A stretch of DNA of 64,000 nucleotides from Konateibacter massiliensis (GCF_900184995.1 NZ_LT860099.1:2298332-2362331), one strand, 5' to 3'. Positions 7,657 through 17,292 are shown, counted from the first letter of the stretch. The notes: generated by a model not told the origin, from the letters alone. A program made the numbers and translations.

Positions 7657-10032
7657 ATGAACGAAAAAGCATTAAAAACTTTAGAATATACTAAAATAAT
7701 CAACCAGCTTGAGAAACTTGCCTCCTCTTCTCTCGGAAAAGAGCTATGCCGTAATTTAAAGCCCTCCGACGATATTGAGGAAATCCGGCAGACTCAGCTT
7801 GAGACAAGCGATGCCATGAAGCGCATCCTAAAAAAAGGAAACCTCTCCTTCTCCGGTGCAAAGGACATACGCGCCTCCTTAAAGAGACTGGGAATCGGCA
7901 GTGTGTTAAATGCAGGCGAGCTTCTTAATATATGCACTGTATTAGAAACCGCAAGCAAGGTAAAATCTTATTCCAAAAAAGAGAATGCCGATGTACCGGA
8001 CGATTCCCTAGACTGGCTTTTTGCTGCGTTGGAGCCAATTCACCCTCTTTACAGCAAAATCCGCCTCTGTATTGTCTCCGAGGAGGAAATCAGCGACGAG
8101 GCAAGCGGTACCTTAAAACACATTAGAAGAAGTATCCGCAACGCCAATGACAAAATACACTCTCAGTTAAATTCCATGGTAAACGGCTCCGCAAGATCTT
8201 ATTTGCAGGATGCTGTCATCACCATGCGAAACGGACGTTACTGTATCCCTGTAAAGTCAGAATACAAGGGGCAGGTGCCGGGAATGGTGCATGATCAGTC
8301 CTCCACAGGCTCCACCATATTTATTGAGCCTATGTCCGTTGTAAAATTAAATAACGATATCAAGGAGCTGCTTTTGAAGGAGCAGGAGGAAATCGAGCGT
8401 ATTCTTGCTGAACTCAGTGATTTAGCGGCTCAGCATACGGAAGTTTTACAGGAGGATTTTGAAATTCTCACAAAACTAGATTTTATTTTTGCAAAGGGGC
8501 AGCTCTCCCTTGAGCATAAAGGAAGCGAGCCTGTTTTTAACACAGAGGGCAGAATTGAGTTAAAAAATAGCCGGCATCCGCTGCTTGACAAGGATAAAGT
8601 TGTTCCGATCAACATTCGTCTTGGTGATGACTTTGACCTGCTCATCGTTACCGGACCAAATACAGGCGGAAAAACCGTTTCCCTAAAAACAGTCGGGCTG
8701 CTAACCCTGATGGGGCAGGCAGGGCTTCATATTCCGGCATTTGACGGATCAACCCTTGCTGTATTTAAGGAGATTTATGCAGATATCGGGGACGAACAGA
8801 GCATTGAACAGAGCTTAAGTACGTTTTCCTCTCATATGACAAACATTGTGTCCATTTTGGATAAGGCAGATAAGGATTCACTCGTTCTCTTTGACGAGTT
8901 AGGGGCCGGAACCGACCCGACAGAGGGAGCGGCACTTGCCATCTCCATCCTCTCCTTTTTACACAATATGCAGGTTCGTACTATGGCAACTACCCATTAC
9001 AGCGAATTGAAAGTCTTTGCACTCTCTACTCCCGGGGTTGAAAACGCCTCCTGTGAATTTGATGTAGAGACACTGCGCCCGACCTACCGTCTCCTAATCG
9101 GTATTCCGGGTAAGAGTAATGCATTTGCAATTTCCAGCAAGCTTGGGCTTCCCGACTACATCATTGACGATGCCAAGAGCCACATTACAACGCAGGATAA
9201 GAATTTTGAGGATGTCATTGCTGATTTGGAGACGAGTCGCGGCATCATTGAGCGGGAACGCGCAGAAATCAAACTCTATAAGACAGAAATCGAATCATTA
9301 AAAGCGGCATTGACAAAAAAAGAAGAAAAGCTGGAGGAACGCCGCGATGCCATTCTTCGCGAGGCAAACGAAAAAGCACATGCCGTTTTGCGGGAAGCAA
9401 AAGAATATGCTGATCAGACCATTAAGAATTTCAATAAATACGGGAAGGCTGTCCCTTCCATGAAAGACATGGAAAATGATCGAAACAGCTTGCGCGGCAA
9501 GATGTCAGAGGTTGAGAAAAACCTTTCCATGAAAAATAGCGCACCTCAGAAAAAGAAGCATAAGGCTGCGGATTTCCACATCGGAGACAGTGTCAAGGTA
9601 CTCAGCATGAACCTGACCGGAACGGTCAGCACACTGCCTAATCAAAAGGGTGATTTGTTTGTACAGATGGGAATTCTTCGCTCTCAGGTGAATATCCGTG
9701 ATTTAGAGTTGGTTGACGAGCCGGTTATCACAGGACCTTCTCTGACAAGGACGGGCGGCGGCAAAATTAAAATGTCCAAATCCTACACCATTTCGCCGGA
9801 AATCAATCTCATCGGCATGACGACCGATGAGGCAATCGTCCAGCTCGACAAATATTTAGATGATGCCTATTTAGCACATCTGCCGCAGGTTCGCATTGTT
9901 CACGGACGTGGTACAGGAGCCCTCCGAACCGCCGTCCACAATTTCTTAAAGCGGCAAAAATATGTCAAATCATACCGCTTAGGTGTTTTCGGCGAGGGTG
10001 AGACAGGCGTTACCATCGTAGAATTTCAGTAG
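7657..10032 (+). CDS. mutS2: MutS2 family ATPase/endonuclease
   Basis: MutS2 acts on branched DNA and, in Bacillus, on collided ribosomes. The 791-residue protein has the MutS core, a Walker A in TGPNTGGKTVSLKT (about 330), the ABC-type LSTFSSHM and DELGAGTDP motifs, a coiled coil (about 520-620), and a C-terminal Smr domain (about 708-791) with VHGRGTGALR. The Smr LDLRG nuclease motif reads INLIG here. AAAGG precedes the ATG. A TATAAT at 7590-7595 may be the -10, but no good -35 is visible. It starts a plus-strand run with the response regulator and kinase. Confidence 0.95.
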   Translation: MNEKALKTLEYTKIINQLEKLASSSLGKELCRNLKPSDDIEEIRQTQLETSDAMKRILKKGNLSFSGAKDIRASLKRLGIGSVLNAGELLNICTVLETASKVKSYSKKENADVPDDSLDWLFAALEPIHPLYSKIRLCIVSEEEISDEASGTLKHIRRSIRNANDKIHSQLNSMVNGSARSYLQDAVITMRNGRYCIPVKSEYKGQVPGMVHDQSSTGSTIFIEPMSVVKLNNDIKELLLKEQEEIERILAELSDLAAQHTEVLQEDFEILTKLDFIFAKGQLSLEHKGSEPVFNTEGRIELKNSRHPLLDKDKVVPINIRLGDDFDLLIVTGPNTGGKTVSLKTVGLLTLMGQAGLHIPAFDGSTLAVFKEIYADIGDEQSIEQSLSTFSSHMTNIVSILDKADKDSLVLFDELGAGTDPTEGAALAISILSFLHNMQVRTMATTHYSELKVFALSTPGVENASCEFDVETLRPTYRLLIGIPGKSNAFAISSKLGLPDYIIDDAKSHITTQDKNFEDVIADLETSRGIIERERAEIKLYKTEIESLKAALTKKEEKLEERRDAILREANEKAHAVLREAKEYADQTIKNFNKYGKAVPSMKDMENDRNSLRGKMSEVEKNLSMKNSAPQKKKHKAADFHIGDSVKVLSMNLTGTVSTLPNQKGDLFVQMGILRSQVNIRDLELVDEPVITGPSLTRTGGGKIKMSKSYTISPEINLIGMTTDEAIVQLDKYLDDAYLAHLPQVRIVHGRGTGALRTAVHNFLKRQKYVKSYRLGVFGEGETGVTIVEFQ

Positions 10033-10059
10033 TCTATTAAAAATATTGGAGGATATAAA

Positions 10060-10758
10060 ATGGTTGCAAAACAAAAAATACTCGTTGTTGACGACGATGT
10101 CAACATTGCAGAGCTGATTTGTCTCTATCTGACAAAGGAATGCTTTGACACAATGATGGTTCATGACGGGGAAGAAGCCATCACTGCCTTTGACACCTTT
10201 CAGCCCAATCTGATTCTTCTGGATTTGATGCTTCCGGGAATTGACGGCTATCAGGTATGCCGCGAAATTCGTGCAAAATCCACGGTTCCCATCATTATGC
10301 TCTCCGCAAAGGGAGAAATCTTTGACAAGGTACTCGGACTCGAACTGGGAGCTGATGATTACGTGATTAAACCCTTTGATTCCAAGGAGCTTGTCGCAAG
10401 GGTAAAGGCTGTGCTGCGCCGCTATCAGGTTGTAAAGCCTGTGCCGGAAAACCACGACATCAAGGCTGTCGAGTATCCCGGACTTATCATCAATCAGACC
10501 AATTATTCGGTTGTTTACAACGGTGTTTCCGTTGATATGCCGCCAAAGGAGCTGGAGCTTCTCTATTTTCTTGCCTCCTCTCCAAATCAGGTTTTTACAA
10601 GAGAACAGCTTCTTGACCATATATGGGGCTACGAATACATCGGAGATACCAGAACCGTGGACGTTCACATCAAGCGTCTTCGTGAGAAAATTAAGGACCA
10701 TGAATCATGGAGCCTTTCTACCGTATGGGGTATCGGATACAAATTTGAGGTGAAATAG
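10060..10758 (+). CDS. OmpR/PhoB-family response regulator
   Basis: DNA-binding response regulator of 232 residues. The receiver domain (1-120) has the acidic pocket VDDDVN, the phosphoacceptor Asp in LILLDLMLPG, and the conserved Lys in VIKPFDSKEL. A winged-helix effector domain (about 135-230) ends with TVDVHIKRLREKI and the GIGYKFEV end typical of the family. TTGGAGGA precedes the ATG. It lies 27 bp after mutS2 and 3 bp before its cognate kinase gene. Confidence 0.93.
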   Translation: MVAKQKILVVDDDVNIAELICLYLTKECFDTMMVHDGEEAITAFDTFQPNLILLDLMLPGIDGYQVCREIRAKSTVPIIMLSAKGEIFDKVLGLELGADDYVIKPFDSKELVARVKAVLRRYQVVKPVPENHDIKAVEYPGLIINQTNYSVVYNGVSVDMPPKELELLYFLASSPNQVFTREQLLDHIWGYEYIGDTRTVDVHIKRLREKIKDHESWSLSTVWGIGYKFEVK

Positions 10759-10761
10759 ACA

Positions 10762-12186
10762 ATGAAAAACCGAATCTACATGAAATTTATAGTTGCATAT
10801 CTGCTGTTTGGTGTTATGAGCTTTATCACCGTTGCCACTCTGACCTCTGATTTAACGCTGAACCACATAAAGGCAAACAGGGCAGAGTCGCTATACAAGG
10901 TGGCAAATATCATCGTTTCCAAATATGCCTCCGGCTTTTATAAGGGTGAGCTTTCCATCAATACATTTCATAACCACTTAGAGGCAATGGGACCTTATCT
11001 TTCCTCTACGATATGGATTGTGGATTCGGAGGGAAAAATCATTATCAACTCTCAGGAAACTACCGTTTCGGAGAGCCCTATTGTAATTCCGAATTTTGAC
11101 CCGACAATCTCCGGAAGCAGCTACTATCAGACAGGAAATTTTTATGGCATGTTTGACGAGAGCATGCTGAGCGTAATCAGCCCGATTACCTCGAACTACA
11201 AAATTAAGGGCTATCTTGTGATTCTCACGCCGATGAATGAGATTATAGCCTCCCAGAATAAGATCTTAAACATTACCTACTATACTTTAGGCGTTATCTT
11301 TTTACTCTCCACAATCATTATGATAGCCTTCACCTTCATGGTGTATTTCCCTATACGGAAAATCACTTATGCCGCCAACGAATACGCCCACGGTAATCTG
11401 AAGTATGAGCTTGACATCCATAAGGAGGACGAAATCGGCTACCTTGCCAACACGCTGAACTATATGTCCAGCGAGCTCAGCAAAAGCGAGGAATACCAGA
11501 AAAAATTTATCGCAAATATTTCCCATGACTTTCGCTCTCCCCTCACCTCAATCAAGGGCTATATTGAGGCAATTATTGACGGGACCATTCCGCCCGAAAT
11601 GCAGGAAAAGTACTTAAATATTATTTTATTTGAGACAGAACGTCTGACCAAGCTCACAAGCAGTCTCCTGACACTGAATGATTTCAATACGAAGGGAATG
11701 CTTGAAATTTCAAACTTTGATATCAACGGAGTTATCAAGAAAACTGCTTCAACCTTCGAGGGAACATGCACGGAAAAGAAAATTTCCATTGAGCTTATCT
11801 TGACCGGCCATCATCTGTTTGTCGCTGCCGATATGAGCAAAATTCAACAGGTTATGTATAACCTGATTGACAATGCGATTAAATTCAGCCACAACAATTC
11901 GATTATCTATGTGGAAACCACGGAGAGAAACGGAAAGATTTTCGTCTCTGTGAAGGATACCGGAATTGGTATTCCTAAGGAAAGCTTGAAACGGATTTGG
12001 GAACGCTTTTATAAGAGTGATCTTTCAAGGGGAAAAGACAAACGAGGTACCGGACTCGGACTTGCCATTGTAAAAGAAATCGTGCAGGCGCACGGAGAAA
12101 ATATCAATGTAATCAGTACCGAGGGCGTCGGCTCAGAATTTATTTTTACTTTGCCACTTGCTAAGTCTTCGGGTGGAGATATGTAA
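10762..12186 (+). CDS. HAMP-domain sensor histidine kinase
   Basis: Membrane sensor kinase of 474 residues, paired with the response regulator 3 bp upstream. TM1 (8-30) and TM2 (about 170-195) flank an extracytoplasmic sensor region, followed by HAMP, the dimerization/phosphoacceptor box FIANISHDFRSPLTSIKGY, and an ATPase domain with NLIDNAIKFS, DTGIGIP and GTGLGLAIV. The signal sensed is not evident. The gene ends in the spacer carrying the nrdD promoter. Confidence 0.93.
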   Translation: MKNRIYMKFIVAYLLFGVMSFITVATLTSDLTLNHIKANRAESLYKVANIIVSKYASGFYKGELSINTFHNHLEAMGPYLSSTIWIVDSEGKIIINSQETTVSESPIVIPNFDPTISGSSYYQTGNFYGMFDESMLSVISPITSNYKIKGYLVILTPMNEIIASQNKILNITYYTLGVIFLLSTIIMIAFTFMVYFPIRKITYAANEYAHGNLKYELDIHKEDEIGYLANTLNYMSSELSKSEEYQKKFIANISHDFRSPLTSIKGYIEAIIDGTIPPEMQEKYLNIILFETERLTKLTSSLLTLNDFNTKGMLEISNFDINGVIKKTASTFEGTCTEKKISIELILTGHHLFVAADMSKIQQVMYNLIDNAIKFSHNNSIIYVETTERNGKIFVSVKDTGIGIPKESLKRIWERFYKSDLSRGKDKRGTGLGLAIVKEIVQAHGENINVISTEGVGSEFIFTLPLAKSSGGDM

Positions 12187-12216
12187 ATTTTTTTATTTCC
12201 CATATATTCTATATTT

Positions 12217-12270
12217 CCACCACATATAGTACTTTCGTTCCTTGACAAGCACTATATTTTGTATTATAGT
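12217..12270 (+). promoter_or_regulatory. nrdD promoter with two NrdR-box-like sites
   Basis: -35 TTGACA (12242-12247), 17-bp spacer, -10 TATAGT (12265-12270). A 16-bp site at 12249-12264 (GCACTATATTTTGTAT) fills the spacer and matches the NrdR palindrome (ACAC-TATATATA-GTGT) at 12 of 16 positions. A second site starts 32 bp upstream at 12217-12232 and matches at 11. Paired boxes about three helical turns apart, covering the core promoter, are the known NrdR arrangement, so repression by NrdR is inferred. Confidence 0.75.
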
Positions 12271-12332
12271 TTTAATCGTGACATATATTAAATTTTGATC
12301 ATGGTGCCCAAAAACACCTTAATTTAAATCCA

Positions 12333-12358
12333 GAAATTCACAAAATTTTGTGAATTTC
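12333..12358. promoter_or_regulatory. Perfect 26-bp palindrome in the nrdD leader
   Basis: Arms GAAATTCACAAAA / TTTTGTGAATTTC meet with no spacer, 37 bp before the nrdD ATG and downstream of the promoter. It could bind a dimeric regulator or form a stem in the mRNA leader. There is no long U-run, so it is not a standard terminator. Confidence 0.6.
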
Positions 12359-12395
12359 TTATTACGTTAATACATAAACAAAGGAGATATGGGGA

Positions 12396-14555
12396 ATGAG
12401 GATTATCAAAAGGAACGGTTCAGAGGAGACATTTGACATTAATAAAATCGTATCGGCGGTTGCCAAAGCGAGTGATTCCACCGATCAGATTACATTAAAC
12501 AAGGAACAGATTCAGGAAATTGCCGATTATGTGGAATACAAGTGTAATAAGTTAAACAGGGCTGTCTCTGTGGAAGAAATTCAGGATATGGTAGAAAACC
12601 AGATTATGGCAACAGGAGCCTTTGATTTGGCAAAGAACTATGTCCGATACCGTTATCAGCGTTCCTTAGTTCGAAAGGCAAACACAACCGACAATCGTAT
12701 TTTGTCTCTCATTGAGTGCAACAACGAGGACGTAAAGCAGGAAAATTCTAACAAGAATCCTACCGTAAACAGCGTGCAGCGCGATTACATGGCTGGTGAA
12801 GTAAGCAAGGATATTACAACAAGACTGCTTCTGACACCGGATATTGTGGAAGCCGATAAGCAGGGATTGATTCATTTCCATGATTCCGATTATTTTGCAC
12901 AGCATATGCACAACTGTGATTTGGTCAATTTGGAAGACATGCTTCAAAACGGAACCGTAATCAGCGAGACATTGATTGAGAAGCCGCATAGCTTTTCCAC
13001 CGCCTGCAATATCGCGACCCAGATTATCGCACAGGTTGCCAGCAACCAGTACGGCGGTCAGAGCATCAGTCTGGCTCATCTTGCGCCTTTTATTCAGATA
13101 TCCAGAGATAAAATCCGTGCAGAGGTGTTGGAAGAAATCCAAATGCTTGGCGGCACTGTAAGTGAAGAGACAATTCAAACAATCGTTGAAAAAAGACTTC
13201 GCAAGGAAATCATCAAGGGTGTACAGACAATTCAGTATCAGGTTATCACTCTCATGACTACAAACGGTCAGGCACCGTTTTTGACTGTGTTTATGTATCT
13301 GAATGAAGCGAAAAACGAGCAGGAGAAGAAAGATCTTGCCATTATCATAGAAGAAACACTGAAACAGAGAATCAAGGGTGTAAAAAATGAAGCCGGTGTA
13401 TGGGTAACCCCAGCATTCCCAAAACTGATTTATGTTTTGGAGGAGGACAATATAAACGAAAACTCCGAGTACTATTATTTAACCGAGATTGCCGCAAAAT
13501 GTACTGCTAAGCGTCTTGTTCCTGACTACATCTCCGAAAAGAAAATGAAGGAACTAAAAGAAGGCAACTGCTTCCCGGTAATGGGCTGCCGCAGCGCACT
13601 TAGTCCTTGGAAGGATGAGAATGGAAATTACAAATTCTACGGTCGTTTCAATCAAGGTGTCGTAACCGTAAATTTGGTTGATGTTGCTCTCTCTTCCGGT
13701 GGAAACATGGAAAAATTCTGGAACATTTTTGACGAGCGTCTTGAACTTTGCTACCGTGCTCTTATGTTGCGCCACAACCGCCTAAAAGGAACCTTATCTG
13801 ATGCCGCTCCTATTTTATGGCAAAATGGTGCTCTGGCAAGACTAAAAAAAGGCGAGACGATTGATAAACTGCTTTATGGCGGATATTCCTCAATTTCTCT
13901 CGGTTATGCCGGATTATACGAGTGTGTAAAATACATGACTGGCAACTCCCATACTAATCCGGAAGCCGAAAAATTTGCACTGGATGTTATGAAGTATATG
14001 AATACTGCCTGCGATCGTTGGAAAGAAGAAACTGATATCGCTTTTGGTATTTACGGCTCTCCGATTGAAAGTACTACCTATAAATTTGCAAAATGCCTAC
14101 AAAAGCGTTTTGGTGTTGTGAAGGGTGTGACAGATAAAAGTTATATCACAAACAGTTATCATGTCAACGTTGCGGAACCTATTGACGCCTTTGCAAAGCT
14201 CGAATTTGAATCAAAGTTTCAGGCATTGTCCACAGGCGGTGCGGTAAGCTACGTCGAGGTGCCAAACATGCAGCAAAATATCCCTGCAGTGCTTCAGGTT
14301 ATCCGCTTTATCTACGACCACATCATGTATGCGGAGTTAAATACGAAGAGTGATTACTGCCACGAATGCGGATTTGACGGAGAAATCGTAACAGTTCAGG
14401 ATGAGGAGGGCAAGCTTGTTTGGGAATGCCCGAAATGCGGAAATAGAAACCAAGATAAGATGAATGTGACACGAAGAACTTGCGGTTACATCGGAACACA
14501 ATTCTGGAATCAGGGAAGAACTCAGGAAATAAAAGAAAGGGTACTCCATCTGTAA
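12396..14555 (+). CDS. nrdD: Anaerobic ribonucleoside-triphosphate reductase (class III)
   Basis: Makes deoxyribonucleotides under anaerobiosis by a glycyl-radical mechanism. The 719 residues have an N-terminal ATP-cone (1-90, MRIIKRNGSEETFD), the catalytic barrel, a C-terminal zinc site (CHECGF ... CPKCGN) and the radical glycine in RRTCGYIG about 25 residues from the end. AAAGGAGATA precedes the ATG. It is followed after one base by its activase gene nrdG, a standard operon. Regulation by NrdR is suggested by the promoter. Confidence 0.97.
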   Translation: MRIIKRNGSEETFDINKIVSAVAKASDSTDQITLNKEQIQEIADYVEYKCNKLNRAVSVEEIQDMVENQIMATGAFDLAKNYVRYRYQRSLVRKANTTDNRILSLIECNNEDVKQENSNKNPTVNSVQRDYMAGEVSKDITTRLLLTPDIVEADKQGLIHFHDSDYFAQHMHNCDLVNLEDMLQNGTVISETLIEKPHSFSTACNIATQIIAQVASNQYGGQSISLAHLAPFIQISRDKIRAEVLEEIQMLGGTVSEETIQTIVEKRLRKEIIKGVQTIQYQVITLMTTNGQAPFLTVFMYLNEAKNEQEKKDLAIIIEETLKQRIKGVKNEAGVWVTPAFPKLIYVLEEDNINENSEYYYLTEIAAKCTAKRLVPDYISEKKMKELKEGNCFPVMGCRSALSPWKDENGNYKFYGRFNQGVVTVNLVDVALSSGGNMEKFWNIFDERLELCYRALMLRHNRLKGTLSDAAPILWQNGALARLKKGETIDKLLYGGYSSISLGYAGLYECVKYMTGNSHTNPEAEKFALDVMKYMNTACDRWKEETDIAFGIYGSPIESTTYKFAKCLQKRFGVVKGVTDKSYITNSYHVNVAEPIDAFAKLEFESKFQALSTGGAVSYVEVPNMQQNIPAVLQVIRFIYDHIMYAELNTKSDYCHECGFDGEIVTVQDEEGKLVWECPKCGNRNQDKMNVTRRTCGYIGTQFWNQGRTQEIKERVLHL

Positions 14556-14556
14556 T

Positions 14557-15084
14557 ATGAACTACGGAGAAATAAAAAAATATGATATTGCCAACGGTGA
14601 GGGTGTACGGGTATCTTTGTTTGTTTCAGGCTGCACGCATAAGTGCAAGGGCTGTTTTAATGAAGAGACTTGGAATTTCCTCCATGGAAATCCCTTCACC
14701 GAGGAAACGGAAAAAGAACTTCTGGAAGCTTTGTCCAAAAGCTATATTAACGGCTTATCTCTCCTTGGCGGAGAACCATTCGAGCCTCAAAACCAGAAAG
14801 TGCTGCTTTCCCTTTTGAGGAAGGTACGGCAGACATTTCCAAATAAAAATATCTGGTGCTATACCGGCTATCTCTTTGACAAAGAATTGTTAAGTGAGAG
14901 TCGCGCCAGATGTGAATATACCGATGATATGCTCGGATTGATTGATGTTTTGGTGGATGGTGAATTCGTCCAAGCGCAAAAGGATATTACACTTTCCTTT
15001 CGGGGCTCCGCCAATCAAAGAATTATTGATGTGAAGGCTTCGCTTGAAGCCGGAACAGTTAAGCTGTTTGAGCTGTCTTCATAG
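14557..15084 (+). CDS. nrdG: Anaerobic ribonucleotide reductase activating protein
   Basis: Radical-SAM activase that installs the glycyl radical on NrdD. In its 175 residues the 4Fe-4S motif CTHKCKGCFN (CxxxCxxC) is near residue 26, followed by the SAM-binding SLLGGEPF block. Length is usual for NrdG. It starts one base after the nrdD stop, consistent with translational coupling. Confidence 0.95.
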   Translation: MNYGEIKKYDIANGEGVRVSLFVSGCTHKCKGCFNEETWNFLHGNPFTEETEKELLEALSKSYINGLSLLGGEPFEPQNQKVLLSLLRKVRQTFPNKNIWCYTGYLFDKELLSESRARCEYTDDMLGLIDVLVDGEFVQAQKDITLSFRGSANQRIIDVKASLEAGTVKLFELSS

Positions 15085-15142
15085 ATATGTCGGACTAATC
15101 ATTTATGGGTATTGGTGCTTTTGAACACCTGTTTAATATAGG

Positions 15143-15177
15143 AACGGGAAGAAAGTGATAATCGCTTTCTTCCCGTT
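15143..15177 (+). terminator. Hairpin terminator after nrdG
   Basis: A perfect 13-bp stem AACGGGAAGAAAG / CTTTCTTCCCGTT with a 9-nt loop lies 58 bp after the nrdG stop. The following U-tract is weak (TGTCCTTTAT). It sits between convergent genes and probably ends nrdDG transcription. Confidence 0.75.
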
Positions 15178-15183
15178 TGTCCT

Positions 15184-16026
15184 TTATATTAAGAAAAGAT
15201 TATAAAGAACTATGATATGTAAAGGGTAAAAGAAATAAAAGAAATATTTTTGTTTTTTCCCCTGCTTATGATTGTAGCACAATAGAAAAGGCAAGGAAAA
15301 TATCATCATCCATTGAAAGTTTTCCAAAAAAGGATTTCCACCTACATCCATCTGCCCTATTCCTAAGAGCCAAAGCATATAATCTAATACTTCATAGAGA
15401 ATATGAAATCCTTTAAATCGAATAAGTCCCAAGGACATTCCAATGATTGATGTAGTCATCAGAAAGAAAAGTAAGGAATCAAATAAAAGAAAACTGATTA
15501 CTAACTTCCAATTATTTCTTTTATATAAATAAAAGATAATTCCTAGCAGAACATAAATAATACCTCCTTCTAAATTAAATAGATTCCCAAGTAACGCAGG
15601 AATAATATAAATAATAAGTCCTGAATTTACATCATAGTCAGCATTTCCTAGCAAAATCGGAATTAATATAGTGATTATCTGCCACAAAACATATGCCGTT
15701 ACATAATAGTAGTGTTTTTCTTTTGTTCTGCAAATTTCAAATAAATACAATAACAAACATATTGAAAACAATGTCCTAAAAAAATTATTTGGAATATCAT
15801 ATGTGCTCTGTATAAATGCCATTACGATACTGGCTATATACATACGTAATAAATATTTCTTTTTGCTATGCGTATACTCAAAACTCCATACACAGCAAAA
15901 TAAAAATATAGGAGCCGATGATCTGCCTATCCATCTCAAAATAATTGGTGCATTAGGAACAAACTCCCCTATATGGTCTATAACCATCAGTATCAACGCC
16001 AGCCATTTTAACTTGTTACTACTCAA
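15184..16026 (-). CDS. TraX-like multi-spanning membrane protein
   Basis: 280 residues with about eight hydrophobic segments. The opening (KWLALILMVIDHIGEF, then LRWIGRSSAPIFLFCC) matches the TraX family, named from the F-plasmid pilin acetylase and related to membrane acyltransferases. The acceptor is unknown. The start is a TTG at 16026, eight bases after the stop of the secreted-protein gene upstream and without a strong ribosome site, suggesting coupling. This pairing makes it a candidate modifier or partner of that protein, which is only a guess. Confidence 0.75.
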   Translation of the reverse strand: MSSNKLKWLALILMVIDHIGEFVPNAPIILRWIGRSSAPIFLFCCVWSFEYTHSKKKYLLRMYIASIVMAFIQSTYDIPNNFFRTLFSICLLLYLFEICRTKEKHYYYVTAYVLWQIITILIPILLGNADYDVNSGLIIYIIPALLGNLFNLEGGIIYVLLGIIFYLYKRNNWKLVISFLLFDSLLFFLMTTSIIGMSLGLIRFKGFHILYEVLDYMLWLLGIGQMDVGGNPFLENFQWMMIFSLPFLLCYNHKQGKKQKYFFYFFYPLHIIVLYNLFLI

Positions 16027-16034
16027 TTAATATC

Positions 16035-16493
16035 TTACCATTCCCATCCGCTTATTGTTCCGCTAAAGTCCATATAGCTTCCTTCAAAACTTATATAAAT
16101 TTTATCCGAGCTATTTAAATCCTCTACAGAGAAACTTGCTTCACTATTCGCTTTAACTGTTTTTGTTGCTAGTGATAATGTTTTTATTACTTTCACTTTA
16201 ACATCATAATCACTGTAATTTTTTACTGTTACTGTATAATTTTCATTTCCAGTAAACTTATAGCTAGTATATAATGTCTGATAATTGGATGTACCTGAAA
16301 AAGTATAATCACCTTTTGTACTTGTATTCCATGTTTGGGTGGGTTTACTTGTACCTTGAATAGATATCTGTCCTTCAGGAATAGTTGGTGATACACCATT
16401 ATATACTTCAGTTTTTTCAGAAGCAAAAGCAACACTTGGTGATACAACAAACATTAATGCTATCAAGGTTATAATGCTAAGAATTCTTTTCAT
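16035..16493 (-). CDS. Small secreted protein of unknown function
   Basis: I do not recognise a family. 152 residues: a clear signal peptide (MKRILSIITLIALMFVV, cleavage near AFA-SE at 25/26), then a Thr/Ser/Tyr-rich mature region with alternating hydrophobic residues, suggesting a small beta-sandwich (SNYQTLYTSYKFTGNENY). No cysteines. GGAGG lies 10 nt before the ATG. Transcription probably comes from the repeat-bearing promoter at 16655-16723, giving a leader of about 155 nt in which I see no ORF. The TraX-like gene follows after 8 bases. Confidence 0.7.
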   Translation of the reverse strand: MKRILSIITLIALMFVVSPSVAFASEKTEVYNGVSPTIPEGQISIQGTSKPTQTWNTSTKGDYTFSGTSNYQTLYTSYKFTGNENYTVTVKNYSDYDVKVKVIKTLSLATKTVKANSEASFSVEDLNSSDKIYISFEGSYMDFSGTISGWEW

Positions 16494-16654
16494 GATAATA
16501 TTCCTCCAATCTCGGTATAATCTCTAGTGTCCTTTTTACCTTTTTTAGGTGACAACTCTCTAAAGATTATTATTCAATTATATTCTTAATCTTAAAAATA
16601 TAATAAAGTATAGTTACATTGCAGAAAAAATATCGATATCTTTCAACACTTATA

Positions 16655-16723
16655 ATGATAACACTACTTTTTAATTTTTCAATAGGATTAGTTTGAATGG
16701 ACGTTTTGAAGGCGTGAATGGAC
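16655..16723 (-). promoter_or_regulatory. Promoter with 21-bp-period direct repeats (LytTR-like), unit 1
   Basis: On the minus strand: GTCCATTC (16716-16723), a second GTCCATTC (16695-16702) with start-to-start period 21, then exactly 12 bp, -35 TTGAAA (16677-16682), 16-bp spacer, and -10 TATCAT (16655-16660). The repeat spacing is that of LytTR-domain regulators (9-bp repeats, 12-bp gap), and AACGTCCAT fits their loose consensus at 8 of 9. The same layout recurs at 18763-18832. The regulator is not in the window. Confidence 0.6.
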
Positions 16724-16815
16724 AAACTGTTCCATTTTAGGTTTAAAGGGGTTTTAGAGGGGTATTCAACAGTGGATGTCAGGGGAGAAACATTTGTGAC
16801 CTAAAAACTATCTTA

Positions 16816-17106
16816 TTATTTTCCCATACTTACACCATAAATCAACTGATTATTTTCTTCATTACAAACAAGCATCATTTCCAGTCCGCCGTCTAGTAAT
16901 TTACCTTTTGGATATATATAATACATTTTCTGTTGTCCATCTATTGCCTCGCTAAAATACCTTTCAAAAACCCCATCTTTCTCTACTTTATATTCCTCAT
17001 CAGACAAGGTATATTCAAGTGATATAATGAGATTATCGTCAAATATATTGCTTTCCTTCCTGCATACTAATGCTGTTTTTTGGGGATCTCGTTTTTTTCT
17101 TGCCAT
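16816..17106 (-). CDS. Hypothetical protein, 96 aa
   Basis: Not recognised. A soluble, charged protein with basic N-terminus (MARKKRDPQK) and no signal peptide or TM segment. The ATG at 17106 has AAAGGA about 11 nt upstream, slightly far. A minus-strand terminator-like hairpin with a U6 tract lies just upstream (17164-17203), so the gene probably has its own promoter. It sits in the AT-rich island between the two secreted-protein units. Confidence 0.5.
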   Translation of the reverse strand: MARKKRDPQKTALVCRKESNIFDDNLIISLEYTLSDEEYKVEKDGVFERYFSEAIDGQQKMYYIYPKGKLLDGGLEMMLVCNEENNQLIYGVSMGK

Positions 17107-17163
17107 AGTATTTTAGTCCTTTTATTTTTTCTTTGTTTAGTTTACCATACCTTGACAGAAAAA

Positions 17164-17203
17164 AGAGCGTGTAGTTCATTTAGTTCTTGAACTTACACAC
17201 TCT
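17164..17203 (-). terminator. Minus-strand hairpin with U6 tract
   Basis: Arms AGAGTGTGTAAGTTC / GAACTACACGCTCT (minus-strand sense, small bulges) followed by TTTTTT. It would stop transcripts coming from the remnant region before the 96-aa gene. Confidence 0.6.
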
Positions 17204-17292
17204 ATTTTACACTCCCTAGACATTATACATATTTTGTCCACTTTTTTAACAAAACAAAAAATTATATTAACTACTAAATATTAACTACTATG

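Noticed and set aside
9979-10701. 240-codon minus-strand open frame opposite the response regulator gene
   Set aside because: Antisense shadow; the plus strand encodes a perfect OmpR-family protein.
12666-13178. 170-codon frame opposite nrdD
   Set aside because: Antisense shadow of a highly conserved enzyme with no start signals.
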